Source: Stagonosporopsis chrysanthemi
Taxonomy: Eukaryota > Ascomycota > Dothideomycetes > Pleosporales > Didymellaceae
Length of the DNA stretch: 64,000 bases
Direction of reading: 5' to 3'
Assembly (NCBI GenBank): GCA_022560025.1
Contig: JAFISE010000018.1
Span: 62,001 to 126,000, forward strand
Positions 46,324 to 57,526 of this stretch are shown piece after piece. The notes under the pieces were generated by a model that was not told the DNA's origin, did not search any database, and was given only the letters and a program-made list of their open reading frames with translations. Position 1 is the stretch's first letter. The number at the start of each line of letters is the position of its first letter. Position numbers and translations under genes: made by a program.

Positions 46324-48003
46324 TCAGCGAGTCTTGCGCTGGTGTGACTCGTCCAGCTCTGTAATCTCGTTGAGCAGCTGGCACGTCTCTGTTGGGTTCG
46401 CAATCCACGCCGTTGTGCATGCCAGTCGCGCCTTGAAGTCATTCGCACCTGCGCTCAAGAATTGGTCGCCAACGTGCAGCGTCTTTCCACCTTCAATCGA
46501 CCCAAAGATCCGCTGACAGGCCAAGACACCCCAGCTCTTGTCTCCGATGTCCACAAACACATCGTTGCCGCCTGGTCGCTTAGTTAGCACACACTCTTCA
46601 AGCCATGATGGACCACAAACCATTGAAAGCGCAGAACGGCAGTCGCTGTCCCACTTCTGAGATATCCTGATCGTGTCAGCAGAGACTGTGTTGTGGAGCT
46701 GGAACTAAACTTACCAGCACTTTCTGTACAATCAGCACCGTCTCTTCTAGAGTTTCCCGACAGAATCGATCGCCGTTCTTTGGTATGATCCCCACTGCTC
46801 TCTCCTTCCTGACTATCTCAGCGTTCATGCGCATGTTCTTCACCGTGTCTCTCAGTGATGCTTCTGCAATGTCGAGAAGCTCTGCAACATCGGCTTCTGA
46901 CCACAACAGCATCTCTTTGAGCACCCACTCTTCGCGTGGGACGAATCTCAACAAGTCTGGGCTGTTCTCATCGAACTTGAAACAAAAGCTACTCTCGCCG
47001 CCCATAATCATGAAGCCTTGCTTCGACTCGAGCGGTAGATCAGATTCTTGAATAGCATGTAGAAGCCCGAATAGACGTTCGTAGTATCGACTGGCTTCTG
47101 TATATCCCGCTGCTGTGACAATACCAATCTTTGACCCTCTCCGCATGAGCTGCAATATCTTAGGAATGATTGGGTTTTCTGGTAGCAGGTTCATCCCGTC
47201 ATCGTACAGAGTGACGTCTCCGTCGAATGTCACGAGCTCAATGGGGCCGTTGCGGACAAGACTCATGATCTGGGCGGTGTTCAAAACCAAACGCACGTCG
47301 TTGAAAGAAGGCGGAACGAACCGCCGGTAGCTGATCGAGCGACGTTGATCCTGGAATATGAACGCATCGTGGAGAGCTAAAGGTGTAAAGAAGTTGGCCA
47401 CCGTAGGGACCAGGAGCTTGAGCTTTGAGCGATCTGGCTTTCCCATCTTCTGGTGTTCGACTGCAAAGCATTGATTAGCATTGTTATTGACATGACTGTT
47501 CTCATAGGAACTTAATCCCTTCAGGACGAGACTTACTGTGATCATTGATTATCTCCTCCACGTCACGCATGATCTCAGCGTATCGGCGCTGCGCCACGCT
47601 AGCTTGCTGATGGACCGTTTGTGCATTCTCTTCAAAAACAGCTGTTGGCTGCGAATGCAGGACGAACGGTACTGCTAGGAGACCCTTCAAACCATCAGTA
47701 TGCCTACAAATAGCTATTGACCGCATGGAGACAGTACCTTGATCCATTCGATCTAGGCAAATCAGTCAGCCTGGTGATTCAGTTCCAGTTGGGAGTCGTC
47801 TCACCAATTGATCGCGCCTGTGGGTCTTGGATTTCTGTTAGAACGTGAGGTCGGGGGATCGGGAAAAGAAGGGCGAACCTTGAGAGCATCTACATGTCAA
47901 CCGCGTTAGCGCGCCGTTCTCAGTGTTCAGCTTCAAGACGTAAGTGAGATAACATAGCAGGTCAGAGGTTCAACGTACATTCAACACGGTATCTAGTGGT
48001 CAT
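46324..48003 (-). CDS. ISN1: IMP-specific 5'-nucleotidase Isn1
   Basis: Hydrolyses IMP to inosine and phosphate in purine salvage. Eight exons: 47979-48003, 47879-47889, 47805-47834, 47738-47752, 47537-47684, 46715-47460, 46621-46666 and 46324-46571, giving 422 residues. Exon 2 is only 11 nt, exon 4 is 15 nt and exon 3 is 30 nt. Spliced, the head reads MTTRYRVEYALKKSKTHRRD then QLIEWIKGLLAVPFVLHSQP, matching the family. The HAD-type active site is TFDGDVTLYDDG. Other landmarks: KLKLLVPTVANFFTPLALHD, GIVTAAGYTEASRYYERLFG, GNDVFVDIGDKSWGVLACQ, and GKTLHVGDQFLSAGANDFKA. Divergent from MED17. Confidence 0.94.
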
Positions 48004-48423
48004 AGTAACGTGGCAGCCAGGGGAGTGTTCTGTCAGAAAGGGAGACGAGCGTTGAACTGTCAATGTGTCCAAGACTGTGACTACTGGTTATCGGAGTACG
48101 CCGCTAGTGGGGAAGAGTGTTGCACGTGGAACCTGGTACGGTGGGGAAGTTACGATACACTGAGGGCACGGGTGACTTCTTGCGTCCAACATGTACACGA
48201 GAGATGGATGATCAACAGAGTTGGGTTCCAACTCTAATCTAATGTTTACACCGTGGCACATAGCAACAAGGTACACGTCAATGTTAATTAGCTTTATCGA
48301 TAACAGACAGCACGCGGCAAGCGGCGCTACCGAGAGCTTCGACATTTGCAAGGGTCCATCTTTATTGATGCACCGATCAACAACACGGCTTTGGCACGAA
48401 CGCGTCGCAGAGCGACTTGCACC
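48004..48423. promoter_or_regulatory. Bidirectional promoter region, ISN1 / MED17
   Basis: 420 bp between divergent ATGs at 48003 and 48424. It must drive both genes. A GATA core repeated as TTTATCGATAAC lies near 48292-48303. Confidence 0.5.
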
Positions 48424-50492
48424 ATGTCTGGGCTTGACTCGCTGAAGGATGTGGCGTTGCGCCCGTGGCCGGCGAAAAAAACAGACGAGTTTGGGAAAGA
48501 TGCCCTACGACCACAGATTGAACAGCTCGCAATAGAGCGGGGCCATTTACGCAATATCACAGAGCAGTCACTGCAGGCCGACCTTGAAGCTGGCAAAGAC
48601 GTGCCCGACGATGCGAAAGACAGCTCGGAGGACGATGAGGAGGAGAAGCCGCGCTCCCTAGATGAAAAAAAGGCGGAGGTACTGAAGATGCAGATGGAAA
48701 TGGCGACTCACCTGGAGTATGCTTGAGCCACAGCCCGTACTCATGTATCTGGAATACTAACACCTCAAAGCTGGGCTAGGTTTGCGGCCACCAATGCGCT
48801 CGATCTCATTTCTCTCGTACTGTCCGCCGACCCCAACAAGCGCGCGCCCACATCCTTTAGCCATACGTTCCGCGAGGCTGCCTTGAACAAGGGGCTTCCT
48901 TTCGGCTCCGTGGGCGTTGCTAGGGAAAACCACGAACACGATGAGGTCAAACACCCTGAGAGGTTTCGAAGGGAGGAACAGCAGAAAAGACAGGAGCTCG
49001 TAGCCAAAGCTGCTAGAATGGAAGCACTGGATTTCGCGACGGATGAAATATTAAAAGCGGCCAAAAACCTGGAGACAGAAGTTCGCAGGGAAACGAAATA
49101 CTGGCAAGAGATTGTGTCCATTTCGGACAAGGGCTGGCCCATCCACCGCATGGGTCAAAATCTGCGTCATGCGCCGTTCGGTGTGCGCTATGGTGCCTCT
49201 GAAGGTAGCCAACCAGCAGAATACGATCGCCGTCAACCGCTAACAGCTTTGCAGCCAGTGGCCAATTCAAAGCTCGCGGCTCCGCGCCTCTGCGCATGGA
49301 CAAGGATGGTAGCATCATTCTTGACCCGAACCTGGCTTCGAAACCCAAGACCTTACGCGTGAGAATTCGACAAGGCGAGAAGATCACCGGATCATCACAG
49401 CTTCCTGTAGAGAGCGTGGTGGAAGGTCTTGCAGTGGAGAAGTCGATACGGCTTGCAAGAGATTCGCTGTTTGAAGAAGAGTTGTACCATGAGATGAGCT
49501 TGGAGACACGGCAGTTACTACCCTACAGTGTTCGACTTCGAGATAACGTCATATCCGTGGACGTGCCAGGAGCGGAGAATTCCATCGCGGCCAAACAAGT
49601 ACTCATCGACTGTATACCTCGAGATGACAAGGAACCTGACGGGCAGGAACATGCGCATGACTGGCTTGCGCACAACATTGCCGAAGCCTTGCGCCTTGTG
49701 TTGATGCATGAGCACAGCATGCGATTGTACCGCAGAACCCAGCTCCCGCCTCCACTGACAGCACGGAAGCAGGAGCAGAAGTCACCGCCGCTGTTGCGTA
49801 CATTACTCGCCATCCTGCGCCATCTGCAGCACGTTGACTCTTTGTTCTCCTACCTCAACGTCGCCTGCGGCACATTCAGAAGTGGTGGGCTCGAGGCACC
49901 ATTGGAAGCAAACCGTGAGGAATCCTGGGTCAAACTCCGCGATAGCCTCGGAAAGTCTGGCAGGATGGACCTCTCAGCGACTGATCAGCTCCTGGAGATA
50001 TTCACCAAACCACTCACGGGCAAAGCTATCTTGACATTGCCATTGAGTCCAGGTTCGCAGACTGAGCAGCTCACCATCGCGATACGTACCGTCATCGGCG
50101 CTCCAATGTTTGGCACTGAATACAAACTTACGGTCCCATCTTCCCTTGCAACAGATCTTGGCCTCTCTACAGAGAACAGGTTTCAGTCTGCCACTGATAT
50201 CACATCGTACCTGGACTGGGTTCTGTCACTGCACGTAGCGCACCGAGTGCTCAAGAATGAGTATGCGGATCGGGCAACTGTCAAGGCCCACGAGGCTAGA
50301 TTGACGATTGCAAGCAAGGGCAGCAAGAAGGGAACAGCGGCGAAGCGTGACATCTCAGTCGACTTGAGGGATGGCGTGTTGTCGCTGCATTCAATAAGCA
50401 GCGCTGAAGAGCCGTCGCAAGAGTCACGGTCTTGGCCTGGCCAGAAGGATGATCTGCCATTGAAGGAGCAGGTCAAGATTTGGGTCGGATGA
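48424..50492 (+). CDS. MED17: Mediator subunit 17 (Srb4)
   Basis: Head-module scaffold subunit of Mediator, needed for most RNA polymerase II transcription. Exons 48424-48716, 48771-49204 and 49255-50492 (introns 54 and 50 nt) give 654 residues. The start MSGLDSLKDVALRPWPAKKT and the acidic helical region (DVPDDAKDSSEDDEEEKPRS) are followed by WARFAATNALDLISLVLS, ETKYWQEIVSISDKGWPIHR, and LRHAPFGVRYGASEASGQFK. The C-terminal half shows VESVVEGLAVEKSIRLARDS, LFEEELYHEMSLETRQLLPY, and LLRTLLAILRHLQHVDSLFS. These match fungal Med17 along its whole length. Divergent from ISN1. Confidence 0.93.
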
Positions 50493-51471
50493 GCGATAGA
50501 AGGACATTATACCTAAGTTTACCATCTTGCCGAAGTGAACGCATTGTCATTCGTTCGTTGTAGCCCTTACTTGCTCGTTGTCTGCAATTGCTTCACATGA
50601 CAGTGTCCTCCGCATCTGCAGGACCACTGTATGGCCAAGACACAGATATCAGCTGAGATTTATTTGCTGCCTTGGAAGTCGTCCTCCAGATTCCTTGCTT
50701 GAGCCGGACCCAAGCGAATTCACGTAGTACCGTCATGGCGAGTTCCATGCACTGCAAGTTATCTCGATTGCCACGTATTCACTACCAGATATATATAGGG
50801 CGGTGTTGCTGCTTGGCTTGCTTCACGCATCTCTGACTGGAGACTACAGGCGCCCGCCGTTGCCCTCGCGAAAAGCTAGCACGTGTCGTGGTCGACTGTG
50901 CGTGCAGTGCAGTTTGATGTGAAGATGCAGCCAAGCCCCAGAGTCCGACAGTGTCTGTCGCATTAACAACGTGCCGCGGTCTTGGGCGGTGTTGGCAATG
51001 CGGCCTGCATCACGGGCCATCTCGATCGTCACCCTGGTGTTGAGGCTGAAAACACCGCCGATGAGTGGAGTGACCCCACTCGGCCAGGGCTGTTTTTCTG
51101 ATCCACCCCACGTCATAGCAGCTGTGTACAGAAATGCGCGCAACCTTATCATCGGGTCGCCGAAGGTATATAGTAATTGACCAGACTCCTCTACATACAC
51201 AATCAATCCACTTTGTTTTTCGCGGCTACATAGTGCTGTTACTTTTATCGACTGCTTGCGGCTGCATTGGAGCTACCCCTCTTGAAGCTCTGAACCTCAA
51301 CACATCCACGAGGACCCGCTTCGGCCTCGCTTTTCCTACCTAGACACCGCGCCTTGATCTCATACCTGACCCACAGTGAAACGCCCAGCAACTACATCAT
51401 TCCTTTTCCTCTCTCCAACGACTGCACTCACGCCTCCTACGACCTTCCACGACCAAACAGCACACACAACC
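50493..51471. promoter_or_regulatory. Upstream region of the phosphofructokinase gene
   Basis: About 980 bp between MED17 and the PFK start, both on the plus strand. The last 100 bp are C/T-rich, typical of the leader of a strongly expressed fungal gene. A minus-strand frame at 50844-51206 has no domain resemblance and is not called. Confidence 0.5.
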
Positions 51472-53891
51472 ATGGCGCCCACCAACGTGCCAGCACCCCT
51501 TGAGGGCAAGAAGAGGAGAATTGGTGTCATGACCAGCGGAGGAGATGCGCCTGGCATGAACGGAGCGGTGCGAGCCGTCGTCCGCATGGCTATCCACAAC
51601 AACTGCGAGGCATTCGCCATCTACGAGGGCTACGACGGGCTCGTCAAGGGCGGCGACATGATCAAGGAGATGCACTGGGAGGACGTTCGAGGCTTCCTTT
51701 CCGAGGGCGGTACTCTCATTGGCACAGCGCGCTGCATGGAGTTCATGCAGCGAGAAGGTCGCCGAACAGCCGCAAAGAACATGATCATCAAGGGCATTGA
51801 CGCGCTCATCATCTGCGGTGGTGACGGCTCGCTCACCGGTGCCGACAGGTTCCGTGACGAGTGGCCTAGTCTGCTCGAAGAGCTGATCGAGCGCAAGGAG
51901 CTCACCAAGGAGCAGGTTGATCCTTTCAGACACCTCAACATTGTTGGTCTTGTCGGCTCCATCGACAACGATCTCTCCATGACCGATGCCACCATTGGCT
52001 GCTACACATCACTTGCCCGTATCTGCGAGGCCATTGACTCGGTCGATACCACAGCCGTGAGCCACCAGCGTGCGTTCGTTATTGAGGTTATGGGGAGACA
52101 CTGCGGTTGGCTCGCCCTTAGCGCCGGTGTGGCTACCGGAGCAGACTTTGTCTTCACGCCCGAGAACCCGCCGAAGCCTGGCTGGGAGCAGGAGATGCTC
52201 AAGCAGATCCAGAAGCAGAGGAGTATGGGCAAGCGCAAGACCATCGTTGTTGTTGCCGAGGGTGCTATCGATCGCGACCTGAAGAAGATCACTTGCGAGC
52301 AGGTCAAGAATGTCCTCGCGGACGAGGGCAAGCTCGACACACGAGTCACCACACTCGGCCACGTCCAGCGTGGAGGCACACCCTCTGCCTACGACCGTAT
52401 GCTTGCAACCCTGCAGGGCGCTGAGGCCGTTAAGGCTGTCCTGGAGGCCACTCCCGAGACTCCCAGCCCAGTCATCTGCGTGCAAGAGAACAAGATCGTT
52501 CGCCGGTCTCTGCTGGAGGCTGTCGCTCAGACTAAAGAGGTCGCTGTCGCTATTGAGAACAGGGACTTCGACCGCGCGATGCAGCTCCGCGACACTGAGT
52601 TTGCCGAGCAATACCAGTCCTACCACATCACCACAGCGGCAAACCTGCCCGAGCTCCGCCTCCCAGAAGAGAAGCGCATGCGTGTCGGTATCATCCACGT
52701 CGGTGCGCCGGCTGGTGGTATGAATGCTGCCACACGCGCGGCAGTAGCATACTGCATCGCTCGTGGCCACACACCCGTTGCGCTCCACAACGGCTTCCCA
52801 GGTATCATCCGTCACCACTCCGACGAGCCTGTTGGTGCTGTACGTGAAATCAAGTGGGTCGATGCTGAGACATGGGCCTCAAAGGGTGGATCTGAGATCG
52901 GTACCAACCGTGGTCTGCCCAGCGAGGATCTTGAGACTTGCGCCTTTGTCTTCAAGAAGTACAACATCCAGTCGCTGTTTGTTGTTGGTGGGTTTGAGGC
53001 CTTCACAGCTGTTTCCGAGCTGCGCAAAGCTCGCGAGCACTACAAGGCGTTCAAGATTCCTATCGTAAGCAACAAAACCGAACGTTCTGCCTCCACAACT
53101 AACAAAAACAGGTCATTGTTCCCGCTACCATCTCGAACAACGTCCCCGGAACTGAATACTCCATCGGCTCGGACACATGTCTGAACGCCCTTATTCAGTA
53201 CGCCGACGCCTGCCGTCAATCCGCGTCCGCCTCCCGCCGTCGTGTCTTTGTCATTGAGACACAGGGTGGTGAGTCTGGTTACATTGCGACCGTCGCCGGT
53301 CTCTCCATTGGCGCGCTCGCTGTTTACACACCCGAGGATGGCATCAGCCTCAAGATGCTGGATCGCGATATCGACCATCTTGCCGAGGTCTTCAAGAAGG
53401 ACAAAGGCGTGTCCCGCTCAGGAAAGGTCATTCTGGTCAACGAGAAGGCCAGCAAGACATACTCGGTCCAGACCATCGCACAGATGATTGCAGAGGCCGG
53501 CAAGGGCAAGTTCGAGTCAAGGCACGGTGTGCCTGGTCACTTCCAGCAGGGCACCACCCCCTCGCCTATGGACCGTGTCCGCGCCGTCAGGTTCGCAACC
53601 AAGGCCATGCAGCATCTCGAGGACTTCATCGGCCAGGATCCCGAGGACATTGACGACGACCCCTTGAGCGTCAGCGTTGTCGGTATTAAGGGCAGCAAGC
53701 TGCTGTTCAGCCCGATGGAGCAGGTCGAGAAGAAGGAGACGGAGTGGCACAGGAGACGCCCCAAGCACGAGTTCTGGATGGCGCTCAAGGAGACAGTCGA
53801 CACGCTGTCTGGCCGCCCCCAGGCGCCCAAGAACCCCACGCACATCGATACCCTGGCGGGCAGGCCGAGCAGCAGCGGTTCAACATTGTAG
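51472..53891 (+). CDS. ATP-dependent 6-phosphofructokinase
   Basis: Glycolytic enzyme that phosphorylates fructose 6-phosphate, the main control point. Exons 51472-53064 and 53112-53891 with a 47-nt intron give 790 residues, matching the tandem eukaryotic PFK with a catalytic N-half and regulatory C-half. N-half: RIGVMTSGGDAPGMNGAVRA (ATP loop), LIICGGDGSLTGAD, LVGSIDNDLSMTDATIG with the catalytic Asp, FVIEVMGRHCGWLALSAG, RVTTLGHVQRGGTPSAYDR. C-half: RVGIIHVGAPAGGMNAATRA, VVGGFEAF, IVPATISNNVPGTEYSIGSD. The start at 51472 is used because no in-frame ATG precedes it. Yeast PFK subunits are longer by an N-terminal domain absent here, as usual in filamentous fungi. Confidence 0.96.
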
Positions 53892-54022
53892 AGATAGAAA
53901 GGCCCAAGACGGCGGACTGTGTGCTCTTATGACTAGTATGTATTGAATGAATCAACCATTTGTATATGTAACTCCATCTATATGTGTGATTTTCTATCAA
54001 TCGCCATCTACCACCTCATCGT

Positions 54023-54950
54023 CTACAAATCCGTCCGATACCCCTTCAAACTCTCATCATCCCAGCTCAAAAACCTCCCACTGAGTTCCCTCTCAGCCCT
54101 CACCGCCAGATTCGCAATCACCCCACCGGGCTGCTCAGGCCTGACCAGCTTCCCCTCCCTATGCAGTCCCTGGAACTTCTCCTGGTCCTTGGCACTCATG
54201 CCCTGGACATGCTCCTCGCGAATCGCCCGCTGCATCTCCGTATCCACAACCCCAGGCCTGACACTGACGGTGGTGACGTCGGGCTCCTCGACGCCCAGCG
54301 TGAGCGCAACGTGGTTCAGCACCGCTTTGCCGCTGCCGTACGCGCCCCAGCCCTGGTACGCGCCCGTCGCCGCGCCGCTGCTGGTGATGACGATGCGGCC
54401 GTGCGACTGCCGCAGCGCGGGGAGCGCGGCCTGCACGAGCCCCACGGCACTGAAGACGTTGATGTCGTACGCTTTCCTCCATTCGTCGGCGGTCGAGTCG
54501 CCGATCTTCTTCACCGGGTCCAGCGAGCCGTGGTTGATGATCACGCTGTCCAGGCGCCCGAAGCGCGTCGTGGCGACGGAGACGAGGTCGGCGGCCAGAC
54601 GCGGATCGGCGGCGTCGCCGGTGACGATTTCGACGCGCGAGTCGCCGTATTGCTTTTGCAGTTCGGCGAGGGCGGAGGTGGTGCGCGAGGTGAGGATGAG
54701 TTTGTGGTTGGCGGGCTGGGAGAGGAGGTAGTGGGCGATTGTTAGGCCGATGCCTTGGGTGTATTAGCATAAAGATTGCACTGTAGTGCTGGTGTTCCAT
54801 CGGAGCAATGGTGCATGCTGGCTAATGTCCTGGGATAGTGGGGGAGGTCTTTGGGGTGTGGTGTGCTGAATGCTTTGGAATGGACATGAACATGTGCTTA
54901 CCCCGCGAGGCTCCAGTAAGGATGATGACCATTTCCTTTGAATCGCTCAT
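54023..54950 (-). CDS. Short-chain dehydrogenase/reductase (SDR)
   Basis: NAD(P)-dependent oxidoreductase of the classical SDR type, resembling the sepiapterin-reductase-like group. Exons 54902-54950 and 54023-54753 with a 148-nt intron give 259 residues. Cofactor loop TGASRGIGLTIAHYLLSQ spans the splice junction. Other landmarks: INHGSLDP, YDINVFSAVGLVQAALPAL, RIVITSSGAATGAYQGWGAY with catalytic Ser and YGSGK, and VSVRPGVVDTEM. Substrate unknown. It starts 179 bp from the divergent ETR1 gene. Confidence 0.92.
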
Positions 54951-55129
54951 CTTGAACGTTAATGTGTTGTGCGTTGTTGTCACAACTCCAGAATTTATGT
55001 GGCAGATGGAGCTCAAGCTCCCCACTTTGCCGCGGCTCGCGCTCACGTCATAGCTCGGGTGTATCTCGTCTCGTTCGTCCGAGAGCTTCAAACAATTCTC
55101 CGGATATCAAACCTCTCGCTCCTGCACCA
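54951..55129. promoter_or_regulatory. Short bidirectional promoter, SDR / ETR1
   Basis: Only 179 bp separate the divergent ATGs at 54950 (minus) and 55130 (plus), so the two genes share one compact promoter. Confidence 0.55.
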
Positions 55130-56353
55130 ATGGCTTCAAAACTCCTTTCGCCAGCGCCGGGCATTGCGCGGACATGCACTCGAACAGCTACACGCTTTGC
55201 TGCGCCGAGGGTGGTTGCTCCTCTTGCACAGCGCCGCGGCATCTCAGCGTACGGCTACGAGCAGGCTAAAGCCCTCACGTTCTCTGAATATGGCGAGCCA
55301 CCGTCTGTTCTCTCCCTTCATGGTCACTCGATCTCGCCGCCTCATGGCGATAAAATGACCATTCGCTTCCTCGCCTCGCCCATCAACCCAGCCGATATCA
55401 ACCAGATTCAGGGCGTGTATCCGTCAAAACCGACCTTCACCACAGACCTCAGCACGCCCAATCCCATCGCAGTGGCTGGAAATGAAGGTGTCGCCGAGGT
55501 CATCGCGCTCGGCGATAAGGCGAAGAGCGCAGGATACAAGAAGGGCGACTGGGTCTTCATGAACGGTCCTGGCTTCGGCACGTGGCGGACACACGCATCT
55601 GCAACCATAGACCAGGTCGTCAAGCTCGACGATGCAACACGCGATGGTATCACTGCTCTTCAGGCTGGTACTGTCAGCATTAACCCCTGCACCGCATACC
55701 GCATGATCACCGACTTCACCACTCTGCAGTCCGGCGAGTGGTTTATCCAGAACGGCGCGAACTCAGGCGTGGGCCGTGCTGCGATTCAGCTGGGAAAGAA
55801 GTGGGGTCTGAAGAGCATCAACATAATCCGCTCGCGCGACGACAAGGCCGCGGAAGACAAGCTGAAGGCTGACCTCAAGGCGCTGGGCGCTGATGTCGTG
55901 ATCACAGACGCCGAGCTACAGGCGCAGGGGATCCGCGACCAGGCCAAGGAATGGACCAACGGCGGCCGCGAGAAGATCAAGCTGGCGCTGAACTGCGTTA
56001 ACGGCAAAGCTGCGACCGCCATGGCGAAGCTGCTCTCGTCGTCCGCGCACTTCGTCACCTACGGCGCCATGTCCAAGCAGCCACTCACCATTCCTGCGTC
56101 GATGCTGATCTTCAAGGACCTTCATTTCCACGGGTTCTGGGTTAGCAGGTGGGCGGACAAGAACCCTGAAGATAAGATGAAGACGGTCACGGACGTGCTG
56201 AACATGACAAGGAAAGGTGAGTTCAAGGACACGCCGTTTGACCAGATCAAGTGGGACTACGAGACGAAGGGTGACGACTTGATTGCAAAGGTCAAGGACA
56301 CTCTTGAGGGTTTCCGGGAAGGAAAGGGTGTGTTTGTGTTTGGCAAAACATAA
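55130..56353 (+). CDS. ETR1: Mitochondrial trans-2-enoyl-[ACP]/CoA reductase Etr1
   Basis: Last step of mitochondrial type II fatty-acid synthesis (route to octanoyl-ACP and lipoate). Single exon, 407 residues from the ATG at 55130. The N-terminus (ARTCTRTATRFAAPRVVAPL, AQRRGISAYGYE) is a basic mitochondrial presequence with an RGIS cleavage-like site. MDR-family landmarks: GEPPSVLSLHGHSISPPH, FLASPINPADINQIQGVYPS (with the catalytic-pocket region), NPIAVAGNEGVAEVIALGDK, GDWVFMNGPGFGTWRTHA, and NGANSGVGRAAIQLGKKWGL for NADPH. HFVTYGAMSKQPLTIPASML then FKDLHFHGFWVSRW complete the substrate side. No zinc ligands, as expected. Confidence 0.94.
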   Translation: MASKLLSPAPGIARTCTRTATRFAAPRVVAPLAQRRGISAYGYEQAKALTFSEYGEPPSVLSLHGHSISPPHGDKMTIRFLASPINPADINQIQGVYPSKPTFTTDLSTPNPIAVAGNEGVAEVIALGDKAKSAGYKKGDWVFMNGPGFGTWRTHASATIDQVVKLDDATRDGITALQAGTVSINPCTAYRMITDFTTLQSGEWFIQNGANSGVGRAAIQLGKKWGLKSINIIRSRDDKAAEDKLKADLKALGADVVITDAELQAQGIRDQAKEWTNGGREKIKLALNCVNGKAATAMAKLLSSSAHFVTYGAMSKQPLTIPASMLIFKDLHFHGFWVSRWADKNPEDKMKTVTDVLNMTRKGEFKDTPFDQIKWDYETKGDDLIAKVKDTLEGFREGKGVFVFGKT

Positions 56354-56489
56354 GTGCGCTCTTCTTCAAAAGACTAATGTAGATATACTGTAAGACCGAC
56401 CAGAATATACAGGCTTCAGCCAAACTTACCCCATCATGAGCTTGTAGCGGCCTAGCAGCGGTACCTGCATCGTGCCGCGGTTACGGCAT

Positions 56490-57332
56490 AGTGTGCGGGG
56501 AGCAGACCAGCCACAGCCATCGGACTTTGTTCTACCCTTGCACGTTCACTGTGTCCCGCACCGGCCGCAAGTTCAGTAACTACCCTGCTGGACTAGACTC
56601 GAACAACACAAACACTGGCAATGTCACGCGTTACGCTGTCGCAGAACTGACCTCCAACAACACCGAGACACCATATCCAAACGCTGAAATCAACAACCCG
56701 CCCGGAGGCGCAATCTACTACACAACCACCCCTCCCACAAGCGCAAACTACCAGAACTACCTCATCGGCGTCCAATCCGTCGTCCTCGACCCTCTTGGCC
56801 GCCTCTAGATCCTCGACACCGGCCGCGTGCAAACCGCAGACGGCGTGCTGCTCCCCGCCTCCCTCGGAGGCACAAAACTCATCTGCGTCGACATAACCAC
56901 CAACAGCGTGGTCCGCACCATCGTCTTCCCCAGCACCGTCGCATTCCCGGACTCGTACGTCAATGACGTGCGCTTCGATCCGCGCGCCTCGCTGACCGCC
57001 GACGGTGCAGGCGTGGCCTACATCACCGACTCGAACGGGTCGGTGACGACGCTCGTGAGGGATCCGCGGATTAGTTGGATCGATACGCATGAGTCTCCCC
57101 AGATGCTGGTGTCCGGCGTATTACATTTTGCTTTTTTGTGTGTCGTGCGTGTGTTGTGTGCTGTGCTGACAAAAATCCACTTTCCGTTGCGAGTGACGGG
57201 TACATTTACTTCACCGACAACCAGCTCGCGTTCAGCAAGAGCTTCTTCCCCGGCACGGACAGGCGCGTGCGTCCATTCGCACTGTTCAGAGTCAAACTGT
57301 TTAATAACGGCACGAGAACCAGTCTGCAGTAG
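56490..57332 (+). pseudogene. Major royal jelly protein/yellow-like gene remnant
   Basis: Fragments of a secreted fungal MRJP-type (yellow family) beta-propeller protein. The 5' part with the signal peptide is missing. Clear family sequence starts at TVSRTGRKFSNYPAGLDSNN and runs through INNPPGGAIYYTTTPPTSAN, then VQSVVLDPLGRL. There a TAG (56806-56808) replaces the conserved Trp of LWILDTGR. The same frame continues with KLICVDITTNSVVRTIVFPS and DSYVNDVRFDPRASLTADGA, then jumps from the AYITDS region directly to TTLVRDPRISWIDT, so a central block is deleted. The end (SVASDGYIYFTDNQLAFSKS, GTDRRVRPFALFRVKL) is in another frame after a decayed intron with a TGCTGAC branch but no proper acceptor. 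Three independent lesions make this a pseudogene. Confidence 0.85.
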
Positions 57333-57526
57333 ATTATACGTAGTTGTCGCAATACCAAAGCACATCATTTAGCCAAGTCAAGTACCCCCCCAAACATCAA
57401 ATCAATTTACACCTACCTACCTACCTCCACTATACTTCCCCCTCAGACCCCCTGCTAGCATCCCGGCACCAGCAAAAAGAAACACGGCAAAGTCGGCCCG
57501 CAACACTCCCCCCTCCGCGCAAAAAG

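Noticed and set aside
52009..52818. Minus-strand open frame of 269 codons
   Set aside because: Antisense shadow of phosphofructokinase.
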